A stretch of 64,000 bases of DNA from Eubacteriales bacterium (lineage in GTDB: Bacteria; Bacillota; Clostridia; Acetivibrionales; JANLFN01): assembly GCA_024655885.1 (NCBI GenBank), contig JANLFN010000002.1, forward strand, positions 1-64,000, written 5' to 3'. Every line of letters begins with the position of its first letter. Position 1 is the first letter of the stretch. Shown here in pieces: positions 17,145-26,099 of this stretch. A program made the position numbers and the translations under genes. Under the pieces are notes generated by a model. It made no database searches, had not been told where the DNA came from, and was given only the letters and a program-made list of their open reading frames with translations.

Positions 17145-17879
17145 ACTACCAACCTCCTTAACAATTGTTCCGGGATCCCTGGTGAAGCTTGACCGGACCA
17201 CCAGATTCACATTATATTTTTTAGCCATTTCCACCGATCTGTTATGCAGTACAATGGCTCCAAGGCTGGCAAGCTCAAGCATTTCATCATAGGATATGTC
17301 CGGCAGTTTGCTCGCATTTTTTACAATCCGCGGGTCTGCCGTATAGACCCCGTCCACATCGGTGTATATCTCACACAGGTCCGCTTTTAAAGCAGCCGCA
17401 AGGGCTACCGCAGTAGTATCGGAGCCTCCGCGCCCCAGGGTGGTTATGTCCTCAAATTTGTTCCAGGCCTGAAAGCCTGCTACAACCACAATATTCTTGC
17501 GGTCCAGCTCTCTGAAAACCCTTTCGGTGTCTATATTCTTGATCTTGGCATTTCCGTAATTGCTGTCGGATGTGATTCCCGCCTGATATCCCGTAAGGGA
17601 AATCACAGGATACCCTTCCTTTTCTATGGCCATTGCCAGGAGAGCTATTGAAATCTGCTCACCTGTAGAAAGAAGCATATCCATTTCGCGTTTTGAAGGG
17701 TTAGGATTTATTTCCCTGGCTTTCTCTATCAATTCATCCGTTGTGTCCCCCTGTGCGGATACCACAACGACTACCGAATTTCCTTGCCGGTATGTCTCTA
17801 TAACCCTGGATGCCGCATTGTACAGTCTTTCTGCATTCGCTACCGAACTTCCTCCAAATTTCTGAACGATTAAGCTCAC
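16659..17879 (-). CDS. lysC: aspartate kinase (alpha/beta type)
   Basis: First enzyme of the aspartate pathway, 406 residues. The kinase domain begins MSLIVQKFGGSSVAN and includes TLGRGGSDTTAVALAAAL. Two C-terminal ACT domains give feedback control. Length and layout match the Bacillus-type lysC, in which the same gene also yields a beta subunit from an internal start. Here an AAGGAGG with an in-frame GTG 8 nt later occurs at codon 246. It is the last gene of the ACT-hom-aspartokinase-lysC run and is followed by a clear terminator. Confidence 0.93.
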   Translation of the reverse strand: MSLIVQKFGGSSVANAERLYNAASRVIETYRQGNSVVVVVSAQGDTTDELIEKAREINPNPSKREMDMLLSTGEQISIALLAMAIEKEGYPVISLTGYQAGITSDSNYGNAKIKNIDTERVFRELDRKNIVVVAGFQAWNKFEDITTLGRGGSDTTAVALAAALKADLCEIYTDVDGVYTADPRIVKNASKLPDISYDEMLELASLGAIVLHNRSVEMAKKYNVNLVVRSSFTRDPGTIVKEVGSVEKMLVRGVTRDSNIARVAVIGLEDKPGVAFKLFSLLAKENINVDLIIQSIGRDDTKDISFTIAKSNLDKTLEILNKNLDFVGAKEVKYSDKYSKVSVVGAGIMNNAGVAAKMFEALYEVGINIHMITTSEIKISVLVDIQDAEMAVNAVHEKFKLDQVRG

Positions 17880-17903
17880 CTGGCAAGACCTCCTTTTTGA
17901 ACT

Positions 17904-19256
17904 TTATTCAAAGAATTCATGGTACAAAGCCTTTACCGCCTCTATACTGTCCGACGCCTTAATGCCGAACATGATGCTTACTTCCGATGCCCCCTGGTTT
18001 ATCATGTCTATGTTGACTGCAGCCCTGGCCAATGCTCCTGTGGCCCTTGCAGCAACACCTACCGTACTCATCATTCCCACTCCCACAATCATAATCATGG
18101 CCAGATCACGCTCTATATATATATCGTCTACCTTAAGCTCATCTTTTATTCTCTTTAAAATTCTCTCCTCCTTTTCACTGTCAAGCTGCTTTTGATTGAG
18201 GATGATTGAAATATTGTCTATACCTGAAGGCGTATGTTCATAGGAGAGGGATTCATCCTCCAGTATGCTGAGGACTTTACGGCCGAAGCCCACTTCACGG
18301 TTCATCATGTATTTGCTTATAAATATGCTGCAAAAGCCGCTGTCGCTTGCTATTCCCACCACCGGTCCATTACTGCTGGTGCGGTCCGCAACAATTCTGG
18401 TCCCCGGGGCGGACGGATTATTCGTATTTTTAATGCAAACGGTAATGCCCATACGGTATACGGGTTCCAGCGCTTCTTCGTGCAGCACCGAGAATCCCGC
18501 ATAGGAAAGCTCTCTCATCTCCTTGTAGGTCAGTTCAGGGATGGGCTTGGGATTGGATATGATATTGGGGTTTGCGGCAAACACCGAATCCACATCCGTA
18601 AAGTTCTCATAGACCTCCGCCTGAACCGCCGCCGCCAGTATGGAACCAGATATGTCCGATCCGCCCCGCGGGAAGGTGACCACATCTCCCCCCCGGGAAT
18701 AGCCGAAAAATCCGGGAAACACCATGATTCCACTTCTGGCGCTCAAATAATTCCTTAAATTGTCGTAAGATTCGGGTAATACGCGGGCATTTCCAAATTC
18801 ATCGCTCAAAAGCAAGCCTGCCGCCTTAGGATTTATGTACTCGGCTTTTACTCCCCTGCTGTTTAAATACTCGGCCACAAGCTTCGCTGTATTGTCCTCG
18901 CCTGCCGCCTTCATCAAATCCATAAACCTGTCCTCATTCCCGGTATTGCTTAAAAGCCTCCTGTTAAGGTCCTCCTCTATCACATCCACAATATGCCCGG
19001 ACAAATTGAGGTTATCCGCTATTTCCCTGTATCTATCGATAACCGCATTTCTTTCTTTTTCAGCCCTGCCGTTTTTGATCTGGCTTTCAGCACATTGAAT
19101 TAAAAGGTCGGTGACTTTTATATCTTCTTTAAAACGCTTTCCGGGAGCAGATACGACAATGAGCCTGCGCTCCGGATCCGAAAGGATTATATCGCAAACT
19201 TTTTTTATCTGCTCTGCACTGGCCAGTGATGTGCCTCCGAATTTTGCCACTTTCAT
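17904..19256 (-). CDS. aspartate kinase (second, monofunctional)
   Basis: A second aspartokinase of 450 residues, with N-terminus MKVAKFGGTSLASAEQ, kinase motif FPRGGSDISGSILAAA and C-terminal ACT repeats. It is longer than the neighbouring lysC and closer to the ThrA/MetL-like kinase class. ATG at 19256 is used; an in-frame upstream ATG would put the GGGGG ribosome site inside the gene. It lies between hom and lysC, so it probably supplies aspartyl phosphate for threonine and methionine and responds to a different end product than lysC. Confidence 0.9.
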   Translation of the reverse strand: MKVAKFGGTSLASAEQIKKVCDIILSDPERRLIVVSAPGKRFKEDIKVTDLLIQCAESQIKNGRAEKERNAVIDRYREIADNLNLSGHIVDVIEEDLNRRLLSNTGNEDRFMDLMKAAGEDNTAKLVAEYLNSRGVKAEYINPKAAGLLLSDEFGNARVLPESYDNLRNYLSARSGIMVFPGFFGYSRGGDVVTFPRGGSDISGSILAAAVQAEVYENFTDVDSVFAANPNIISNPKPIPELTYKEMRELSYAGFSVLHEEALEPVYRMGITVCIKNTNNPSAPGTRIVADRTSSNGPVVGIASDSGFCSIFISKYMMNREVGFGRKVLSILEDESLSYEHTPSGIDNISIILNQKQLDSEKEERILKRIKDELKVDDIYIERDLAMIMIVGVGMMSTVGVAARATGALARAAVNIDMINQGASEVSIMFGIKASDSIEAVKALYHEFFE

Positions 19257-19359
19257 GGTGAATACCCCCATCTATGCTCAGTAGTGAATCCAGCTGATTG
19301 TCTTCTTCCATATCCTATATCTATTTTCAAGGCCGTCATCCGCTTCTCCTGGTATACCC

Positions 19360-20610
19360 CTATTCATCCAACATTCTGATCACACTTGCAACTTCTTTAA
19401 TGGAGCCGGTACCTTTCAGCTTGCCCAAAGCGGCCTGCAAATTCTTTTCAGCATCCCTGCAGGTGGTAAAGGCAATTTCATCCGCCGCCCTGTCCGCTGC
19501 GGCCTTGACCCATTCGACCTTGCCGAAAGCTCTCGTAACCAGCTTTCCTGCTTCTTCAAAATTCCTCACTTTCAATCGAATGAAATACCTGGTAAAGGTT
19601 TCTCCCATAGGAATGACGTTATTGCCGTGGGTAACGGTCCAGATGTTTCTTGCCCCGCTGTCAAGGTGTTTAACAATGTCTATTATGTCAGCTACTACAG
19701 CACTGGCCGTAGGTAGCTTTCCAGCCCCCCTGCCGTAAAACATGGCCTCGCCGATAGCATCTCCCTTGACCACAATACCGTTGAAGACATCTTCCACCGT
19801 TGCAAGGGGATGAGATTTTTCTACCATGGCCGGGCTTACCCAGGCAATGATTTTTTTCTCCGCCCTTTTGCTGAAGGCGATTAACTTTATAACCGAATTT
19901 AATTCTTCCGCGTATTCCATATCCACCGGAGTTATTTTTGTGATTCCTTCGGTATAAATATTATTATAATCGACAAACTCATTATATGCTATGGAAGAAA
20001 GAATTGCTATCTTTCTGCAGGTGTCGTATCCCTCTATATCCGCCGTCGGGTCTGCCTCCGCATATCCGTTCTGCTGCGCCTCCTTCAAGGCCTGGTAGAA
20101 ATCCTTGCCCTCTCTCCTCATTTGAGTCAGTATATAATTGGTTGTCCCGTTCAATATGCCTGTAATGCCCTTTATCTCATTGGCGGCAAGGCATTGGTTT
20201 AAAGGGCGGATAATGGGGATTCCTCCTCCCACGCTGGCCTCAAACAGGTAGTGTACTCCATTTTCCTTTGCCAACTGCAAAAGCTCCGGCCCATGGGTTG
20301 CAACAAGCTCTTTGTTTGATGTGACAACATGCTTCCTTAAGCGCAAAGCCCTTTTTGTAAACTCATAAGCAATTTTGGCTCCGCCGATGGTTTCAACAAC
20401 AATGTGGATATCCTTGTCGTTAAAAATTTCCTCACTGTCTTTTGTCAGCAGGTCTCTATCAGGACTGTCAGGGAAATCGCGCACGTCCAGTATTTTTTTT
20501 ACAGTGATTTCCTGACCCGACTTTTTGCTTATGCTTGAATTGTTCTTTCTAATAACCTCTACAACTCCTGAGCCCACAACTCCATAACCCAATACTGCCA
20601 CATTGATCAT
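19360..20610 (-). CDS. hom: homoserine dehydrogenase
   Basis: NAD(P)-dependent reduction of aspartate semialdehyde to homoserine; 416 residues. N-terminal nucleotide fold AVLGYGVVGSGVVEV, catalytic-domain motif YAEADPTADIEGYD and GRGAGKLPTASAVVADI, and a C-terminal ACT domain. GGAGG precedes the ATG by 5 nt. It starts 11 bp after the ACT-domain gene, in the usual clostridial order ACT protein then hom. Confidence 0.95.
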   Translation of the reverse strand: MINVAVLGYGVVGSGVVEVIRKNNSSISKKSGQEITVKKILDVRDFPDSPDRDLLTKDSEEIFNDKDIHIVVETIGGAKIAYEFTKRALRLRKHVVTSNKELVATHGPELLQLAKENGVHYLFEASVGGGIPIIRPLNQCLAANEIKGITGILNGTTNYILTQMRREGKDFYQALKEAQQNGYAEADPTADIEGYDTCRKIAILSSIAYNEFVDYNNIYTEGITKITPVDMEYAEELNSVIKLIAFSKRAEKKIIAWVSPAMVEKSHPLATVEDVFNGIVVKGDAIGEAMFYGRGAGKLPTASAVVADIIDIVKHLDSGARNIWTVTHGNNVIPMGETFTRYFIRLKVRNFEEAGKLVTRAFGKVEWVKAAADRAADEIAFTTCRDAEKNLQAALGKLKGTGSIKEVASVIRMLDE

Positions 20611-20621
20611 AAAAATCCTCC

Positions 20622-21065
20622 CTACTCCCTAGCCAGAATTTCCTGTCTGCGCACCCCTTCTATTTTGCTAATATTATCCATAAGTTCACTAATATCCTTT
20701 GTCATTCCCTCGGTTTCTATAGTTATTGTTACATCAGCAAGGCCATTGATGGGGATATTCTGATTTATGGTCAGAATATTTGCCTTTGCAAGGGCAATCT
20801 GGTTGATAATACTGGATAATATCCCCGAAAAGTCTTCTACAACAAAAAACAATGTGATCACTTTTCCTCTGGACGTTTCATAAAACGGGAACACATAATC
20901 CTTATACTTGTAATAAGCGCTTCTGCTCAAGCCAACTTCCTTTACAGCTTCATTTACCGTTTTTATAACACCCATACCCAGTATCTTCTTGACCTCAATG
21001 ACCTTGGAAAAAACTTCCGGCAACACCTTGGAATCTACAAGAAAATACACTGAACTTTTTTTCAT
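20622..21065 (-). CDS. ACT-domain regulatory protein (PheB family)
   Basis: Small protein of 147 residues. An N-terminal segment with a helix-turn-helix-like stretch (VNEAVKEVGLSRSAYYKYKDYVFPF) is joined to a C-terminal ACT domain (ITLFFVVEDFSGILSSIINQIALAKANILTI in outline). This family, often labelled PheB/UPF0735, commonly precedes hom in Firmicutes and is thought to sense an amino acid. ATG at 21065 follows GGAGAG. It leads the homoserine/aspartokinase operon. Confidence 0.88.
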   Translation of the reverse strand: MKKSSVYFLVDSKVLPEVFSKVIEVKKILGMGVIKTVNEAVKEVGLSRSAYYKYKDYVFPFYETSRGKVITLFFVVEDFSGILSSIINQIALAKANILTINQNIPINGLADVTITIETEGMTKDISELMDNISKIEGVRRQEILARE

Positions 21066-21114
21066 ATTTCTCTCCGTGTCCATGTATCATGTACATGTGT
21101 TTTTATATTGTGTA

Positions 21115-21143
21115 ATATTAACACATTTAATATTAAAGTTCAA
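21115..21143 (-). promoter_or_regulatory. promoter of the ACT-hom-aspartokinase operon
   Basis: On the minus strand TTGAAC (21143-21138), 17-bp spacer, TAATAT (21120-21115), about 50 bp before the ACT-protein start. Confidence 0.65.
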
Positions 21144-21169
21144 TATAGAATTATGAAAATATCGGGTAT

Positions 21170-21227
21170 GACAGGGGACGGTTCTTTGTCACATTTCTTG
21201 AAATGCGACAAAGAACCGTCCCCTGTC
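21170..21227. repeat. GGGGACGG-type palindrome, copy C
   Basis: Arms GACAGGGGACGGTTCTTTGTC and its complement, with an imperfect inner extension CATTTC/AAATGC. It lies 5 bp past the thrS stop and between thrS and the upstream operon promoter. It could serve as the thrS terminator hairpin, without a U tract. Confidence 0.85.
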
Positions 21228-21231
21228 GCAC

Positions 21232-23139
21232 TTATATCAACTTGTTGGCAACCTCTGCCTCTATTTTGTCAATGAAATCCTCCACCGACATGCTTCCAAG
21301 GTCTCCATCCTTCCTGGACCGCACGGCAACAGTCCTGTGCTCCAGTTCTTTGTCGCCTATGACGATCATATACGGGATTTTCTCCATTTGAGCCTCTCTG
21401 ATTTTGTAGCCGATTTTTTCATTTCTTAAATCCATTTCCACACGGATATCCCTCTTCTCCAGCATGCCTTCAAGTTCCAGCGCATAGGAGTGCTGTTTTT
21501 CTACTATGGGCAGAATCTTTACCTGGACGGGAGCCAGCCATGTGGGAAACGCCCCGGCGAAATGCTCGGTCAAAATGGCTATAAACCTCTCTATGCTCCC
21601 GAAAACAACCCTGTGAATCATCACCGGCCTGTGTTTTTCACCGTCTGCCCCTATATAGGCCAGGTCAAACCTTTCGGGCATCTGGAAGTCCAGCTGTATG
21701 GTGCCGCACTGCCATGTGCGCCCAATGGAATCCTCCAGGTGAAAATCAATTTTGGGACCGTAAAAAGCGCCATCCCCCTCATTGATCTTATACTGCATTC
21801 CCTTGATTTCCAGAGCGTTTTTCAAGGCAGCGGTCGCCATCTCCCACTCCTCGTCGGTACCTATGGATTTTTCAGGTTTTGTGGATAATTCCACGTGGTA
21901 TTTGAACCCGAACACCTTGTAAAAATCGTCTATCAGGTCGATAACGCCGATGATTTCATCTTTTACCTGTTCCGGGGTCATAAAAATGTGGGCATCGTCC
22001 TGGGTAAAGCACCTTACCCTCATTAATCCGTGCAGGGCGCCTGAAAGCTCATGCCGGTGCACCAACCCCAGTTCAGCCAATCTCTGGGGCAAATCCCTGT
22101 AAGAATGGAGCCGTCTTTTGAAGACCAGCATGCCTCCGGGACAGTTCATGGGCTTCACTGCATAATCCTCTTCATCTATCTTTGTAAAGTACATATTCTC
22201 CTTGTAATGGTCCCAGTGTCCGGAGCGGTGCCATAATTCCTCACTGAGGATAATGGGGGTTTTGATTTCCTGATACCCTCTCTTCCTGTGCTCCACCCTC
22301 CAAAAATCCTCCAGGATATTTCTCAAAACCATTCCCTTTGGCATAAAGAACGGAAATCCGGGGCCTTCATCCAGTATATTGAATAGGTCCAGCTCCTTTC
22401 CCAGCTTCCTGTGGTCCCTTTTTTTCGCTTCCTCCAGCCTGAACAGGTATTCGTCCAGTTCCGCTTTCTTAGCAAAGGCGGTGCCGTAAATCCTCTGGAG
22501 CATCTTGTTTTTCTCGTTTCCCCTCCAGTATGCGCCTGCCACCGATAAAAGCTTAAAGGCCTTGACCTTACCTGTAGAAGGCAGGTGCGGCCCCGCACAG
22601 AGGTCCACAAACTCTCCCTGCCTGTAAAAGGATATTTCTTCTCCTTCGGGCAAATCCCGGATCAATTCGACCTTATAGGGTTCGTCCTTATCCTGCATGA
22701 ATTTTACCGCTTCATCCCTGGGAAGCGTAAACCTTTCCAGGGGCAAATCCTCTTTGATAATTCGCTCCATTTCCTTTTCGATTTTTTCCAGTTCTTCAAC
22801 CGAAAAAGGCTTTTGAGAATCAAAGTCATAATAAAATCCATTATCAATGGACGGACCGATGGCAAGCTTTACCTCGGGATGCAGCCTTTTTACGGCCTGG
22901 GCCATGATGTGGGAAGTGGTATGCCGGTAGGCATGTTTTCCTCCTTCATCGTCAAAGGTCAAAAGGCTGAGCTTGCAGTCCTTTTCCAATGGATAGCCCA
23001 GGTCCTTGACCTGTCCATCCACTTCTCCCGCTAAGGCTACCTTGGCAAGTCCCGCACTGATGCTCTCCGCCACTTCTTTAACAGTAACACCCTGGTTGTA
23101 CTCTTTTATGCTTCCGTCCTTAAGCGTAACCTTAATCAT
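21232..23139 (-). CDS. thrS: threonyl-tRNA synthetase
   Basis: Class II synthetase, 635 residues. TGS domain at the N-terminus (GSIKEYNQGVTVKEVAESIS), editing domain with HTTSHIMAQAV, and catalytic core with zinc ligands around VKPMNCPGGMLVF and RVRCFTQDDAHIF. The C-terminal anticodon-binding domain follows. ATG at 23139 after GGGAGG. Expression is controlled by the threonine T-box directly upstream. Confidence 0.97.
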   Translation of the reverse strand: MIKVTLKDGSIKEYNQGVTVKEVAESISAGLAKVALAGEVDGQVKDLGYPLEKDCKLSLLTFDDEGGKHAYRHTTSHIMAQAVKRLHPEVKLAIGPSIDNGFYYDFDSQKPFSVEELEKIEKEMERIIKEDLPLERFTLPRDEAVKFMQDKDEPYKVELIRDLPEGEEISFYRQGEFVDLCAGPHLPSTGKVKAFKLLSVAGAYWRGNEKNKMLQRIYGTAFAKKAELDEYLFRLEEAKKRDHRKLGKELDLFNILDEGPGFPFFMPKGMVLRNILEDFWRVEHRKRGYQEIKTPIILSEELWHRSGHWDHYKENMYFTKIDEEDYAVKPMNCPGGMLVFKRRLHSYRDLPQRLAELGLVHRHELSGALHGLMRVRCFTQDDAHIFMTPEQVKDEIIGVIDLIDDFYKVFGFKYHVELSTKPEKSIGTDEEWEMATAALKNALEIKGMQYKINEGDGAFYGPKIDFHLEDSIGRTWQCGTIQLDFQMPERFDLAYIGADGEKHRPVMIHRVVFGSIERFIAILTEHFAGAFPTWLAPVQVKILPIVEKQHSYALELEGMLEKRDIRVEMDLRNEKIGYKIREAQMEKIPYMIVIGDKELEHRTVAVRSRKDGDLGSMSVEDFIDKIEAEVANKLI

Positions 23140-23189
23140 GTTTCTTCCTCCCTAAAAAATCAATGGTCTTTAATAATACTTAAAAATAC

Positions 23190-23410
23190 AAAATAAAAAG
23201 CCCTCATCCTTATAACTACATAAGGGACGAGAGCTGGTTCCCGTGGTTCCACCCTAATTCAACTCATTATGATTGTAACGTCATCAACGCTTCGGCTCAG
23301 AGGCGGTTTTCAACTATGTTTCCTTAGAGGCGCTTCCAGCCGGGGCACCTCCTCTCTTGAAGGAAATGGATAATCTACTCTTCTCATCATCGTCGAATAA
23401 AATATTGTTT
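23190..23410 (-). promoter_or_regulatory. T-box riboswitch, threonine (specifier ACC)
   Basis: Leader of thrS. The antiterminator core GGGTGGAACCACGGG is complementary to 23239-23253. It is followed by a terminator hairpin (GCTCTCGTCCCTTAT against ATAAGGATGAGGGC) and TTTTT. Stem I ends with GAAA-ACC-G-CC, giving an ACC threonine specifier at 23307-23305. Uncharged tRNA-Thr should favour read-through into thrS. Confidence 0.93.
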
Positions 23411-23416
23411 CAAATA

Positions 23417-23445
23417 ATTATAGCTTTACCGAAACCCATTGTCAA
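23417..23445 (-). promoter_or_regulatory. thrS promoter
   Basis: Perfect consensus TTGACA, 17-bp spacer, TATAAT on the minus strand, just upstream of the T-box leader. Confidence 0.9.
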
Positions 23446-23536
23446 TAAAAAAGTTCCCCGGATTTTTTGTATTGCGAATATTTCCTGGCAATAGCATGTC
23501 CCGTCAAACCGGTGGTATAATATCCCAGGAGGGAAA

Positions 23537-23689
23537 ATGCAGATGAGAGTTAAAAGAGTAGAAAAGTTTAAAAGGTACAACCGCAAAAAAAGGCACAGAT
23601 TCATTTTGTTTGTCATAGTCCTGCCCAGTGCGTCCATTTTTCTAGGCTATTTGATCACCGCTTTGCTTATCCTTCCGGCGATCAAATAG
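23537..23689 (+). CDS. small basic membrane protein, 50 residues
   Basis: Short gene with a strong site: AGGAGGG, then ATG 4 nt later. The product begins MQMRVKRVEKFKRYNRKKRH, about ten basic residues, followed by a single hydrophobic helix of about 27 residues ending LLILPAIK. One membrane-spanning peptide with a positively charged cytoplasmic N-terminus is predicted. A perfect 12-bp inverted repeat (GGCTATTTGATC at 23645-23656, complement at 23680-23691) overlaps its last codons and stop. Family not recognised. It is convergent with the comEA-like gene and divergent from the thrS promoter region. Confidence 0.65.
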   Translation: MQMRVKRVEKFKRYNRKKRHRFILFVIVLPSASIFLGYLITALLILPAIK

Positions 23690-23776
23690 CCTGCACCGCT
23701 GTTATCCTTGCCGTCAAAGCAGCCCCTGTTTTTTATTAAGCCGCACATTGCCGGGGGATACCTCCTCTTAATCCGT

Positions 23777-24547
23777 TCAATCCACAGTAATCCTGTCTTT
23801 GATTTTATTGAACTTGCCTTCTTTGATCCCCGGCACTCTCATGATATCCTGAATGGTTTTAAAAGGGCCGTTTTTTTCCCTAAAAGCCACTATATCCCCG
23901 GCAGAGCTCTCTCCTATCCCCGGCAGGGCAGTAAGCTGTTCCGCTGTGGCCGTATTTATATTGACCATATCCTCTCCGCTGTTGTCGGACGTATTCTCAT
24001 TAAGAATGGCTCCACCGCTGTTCTTTATTAGTGTAACTCCCCCTCCGGCCTCGCTTTTGGTCTCCACATTTTTTCCCTGCCCGCCTATAGCGGCAGGCTT
24101 GTTTTCACCGGCAGGCTTAACGGGGTTTTTAGGATTGACCTTTAAGGTGACATTGGCTGTGAGCTTATACACAAGGTTGATATTGTCGGTATCCGCAGCT
24201 TCCGTAAAGCCTCCTGCCGCTTTAACGGCATCGTCGATTAGCTGTCCCTTCTTAAGAGTGACAATTCCCGGGGATTTAACACATCCGGTCACATACACCT
24301 TTATTTCGTCGTCCTCCTTATCCGTATCCCCCTGCCCAGGCTTTTTGTCCGCACCCTCCCCTGCTTCCCCGCTGCCTTGAACCGTGCTGTCCGCTGCTTG
24401 CTGCTGCGGTTTTTCAATAATAACCTGCCCGCCGCTTTTGCTGATAATCACGCCTGTAATTCCCGCCGCAGCTGTAAGCACCGCCGCGGCAGCTATGACC
24501 TGCCACTTTTTTATATCTACCTGCTTTCCAAACAAATTGACCGTCAT
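23777..24547 (-). CDS. comEA: ComEA-family helix-hairpin-helix protein
   Basis: Membrane-anchored DNA-binding protein of 256 residues. N-terminal membrane helix (about residues 17-35). A low-complexity linker and an SLBB domain follow (VYVTGCVKSPGIVTLKKGQ, DAVKAAGGF). The C-terminal double helix-hairpin-helix reads VNINTATAEQLTALPGIGES...IVAFREKNGPFKTIQDIMRVPGI. ComEA is the surface DNA receptor for transformation. ComEC/ComEB are not adjacent here, so a role in uptake is family-based only. Confidence 0.88.
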   Translation of the reverse strand: MTVNLFGKQVDIKKWQVIAAAAVLTAAAGITGVIISKSGGQVIIEKPQQQAADSTVQGSGEAGEGADKKPGQGDTDKEDDEIKVYVTGCVKSPGIVTLKKGQLIDDAVKAAGGFTEAADTDNINLVYKLTANVTLKVNPKNPVKPAGENKPAAIGGQGKNVETKSEAGGGVTLIKNSGGAILNENTSDNSGEDMVNINTATAEQLTALPGIGESSAGDIVAFREKNGPFKTIQDIMRVPGIKEGKFNKIKDRITVD

Positions 24548-24708
24548 TCCATCACCCTCCTGTCCATATATTATTCTCTATTAATTCTATTTTCTCCTTT
24601 TTTTTACATAATTTTTTTTGCATTTTTTATACCTTTTTATTCCCTTTTCTGGTATACTGAATTTACATATTTTAATTCTTACCCTTGTGCCTGGAGGAAC
24701 ATTTACTA

Positions 24709-26025
24709 ATGAGAAAAGTACTGATACCATGGCTGCTTATTTTCGGCGTGTTTTTTTCTTTACCCCCTGTGGCTTATGCACAGCCTCTCAATTTAGATTA
24801 TGCACAGTCCTGCATTCTTATAGACTCAAAAACCGGACAGGTATTATACGAGTATAAAACCGATGAAAAGCACGTGTATCCGGCCAGCACAACAAAAATA
24901 ATGACGGCCATACTGGCCCTGGAAAAGGGGAAGCCGGACCAGATGATGACCGCAAGCAGATCTGCTGTGTATGAAATAGGGGAAGGCGGCATGAATATCG
25001 GTATAAACGAGGGTGAGAAACTCCGTATGGAGGACTTGCTGAATGCACTGCTGATAAGCTCCGCCAACGAAACGGCCAATATCATAGCAGAAAACATTTG
25101 CCCCACCCGCAGTGAATTTGTGGCCCTTATGAATGCCAAAGCCAAAGAGCTTGGGGCTAATGACACCCACTTTGTAAATACCTGCGGCATTCACGACCCG
25201 GACCACTATACTACGGCAGGGGACCTGGCGAAAATCGCGCGCTATGCCATGAGTATTCCGGAATTCAGGAATATTGTAGCAAAAAAGTCCTACACACTGC
25301 CTCCTACAAACAAGCACGACAGCTGGCCCGCGCTGCCCGTATCCAATTATGCCCTTTTAAATTATAAATCGGATTTCTTTTCCCGCATAAACGGGATTAA
25401 AACCGGTTATACAAGCGAAGCAGGACATAACCTGGTCACTTCCGCCGTAGACGACGCCAGTGGTATGGAATTGATTGCCGTTGTCCTGGGAGTGAAGGGA
25501 AATATTTACGGGACAGCGGCAAAGAAAAAATGCCAGGATTATTCTGTGGAGTTACTGGAGTACGGATTTAAAAATTATTCTGTCCAGAGGCTGGTTGGTG
25601 CAAACCAATTTGTAAAGACAGTCCCCGTAGCCGATTCTTCAAAAAACACCGGACTGGATTTGCTAACCGCCGATGAACTGAGCTGCACCCTGCCTAAGGA
25701 TAAAAATGAATGGAATGTGGTGAAGGAAGAGCATATTGAACCGGATGTGAAAGCTCCTGTAAGACAGGGGGATGTACTGGGCTACATAGAGTATAAGAGA
25801 AATGGAGTACTTTTAGGAAAAGTGAACCTGATCGCTTCCAGAGACGTTGAAAAGAGCCTGGGAGCAAAAATAACGGACGGAGTAAAAGACATTTTCAAAA
25901 ACTCCTGGTTTTTGAGGGTCATCGCAAGTGCAGCCCTGGCTTTAGTGCTGCTTGGATGCTTGAGGTTTATTTTAAGGAGGCTGTCCAGGACAGTGAAAGC
26001 AAAAAAGAGACAGGACGATGAATAG
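24709..26025 (+). CDS. dacF: D-alanyl-D-alanine carboxypeptidase (DacF/PBP5 type)
   Basis: Low-molecular-weight penicillin-binding protein, 438 residues. Signal peptide ending near VAYAQP. Serine active-site motifs are SxxK (ASTTKIMTAI), SxN (SSANETANI) and KTG (GIKTGYTSEAGHN). A C-terminal PBP5-type domain and a final membrane anchor (ASAALALVLLGCLRFIL) follow. It trims peptidoglycan pentapeptides. ATG at 24709 lies 11 nt after GGAGG. In spore formers such enzymes often act in cortex or forespore wall synthesis; which role applies here is not visible. Confidence 0.92.
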   Translation: MRKVLIPWLLIFGVFFSLPPVAYAQPLNLDYAQSCILIDSKTGQVLYEYKTDEKHVYPASTTKIMTAILALEKGKPDQMMTASRSAVYEIGEGGMNIGINEGEKLRMEDLLNALLISSANETANIIAENICPTRSEFVALMNAKAKELGANDTHFVNTCGIHDPDHYTTAGDLAKIARYAMSIPEFRNIVAKKSYTLPPTNKHDSWPALPVSNYALLNYKSDFFSRINGIKTGYTSEAGHNLVTSAVDDASGMELIAVVLGVKGNIYGTAAKKKCQDYSVELLEYGFKNYSVQRLVGANQFVKTVPVADSSKNTGLDLLTADELSCTLPKDKNEWNVVKEEHIEPDVKAPVRQGDVLGYIEYKRNGVLLGKVNLIASRDVEKSLGAKITDGVKDIFKNSWFLRVIASAALALVLLGCLRFILRRLSRTVKAKKRQDDE

Positions 26026-26056
26026 TGCAGTATCCTCATTTATACTGAAACATTAT

Positions 26057-26090
26057 ACGGGCTGGCGGAAAATTCCGCCGGCCCGTTTTT
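26057..26090 (+). terminator. terminator of dacF
   Basis: Stem CGGGCtGGCGGAA / TTCCGCCgGCCCG followed by TTTTT, between the convergent dacF and leuS genes. Confidence 0.9.
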
Positions 26091-26099
26091 ACTCCGTTA

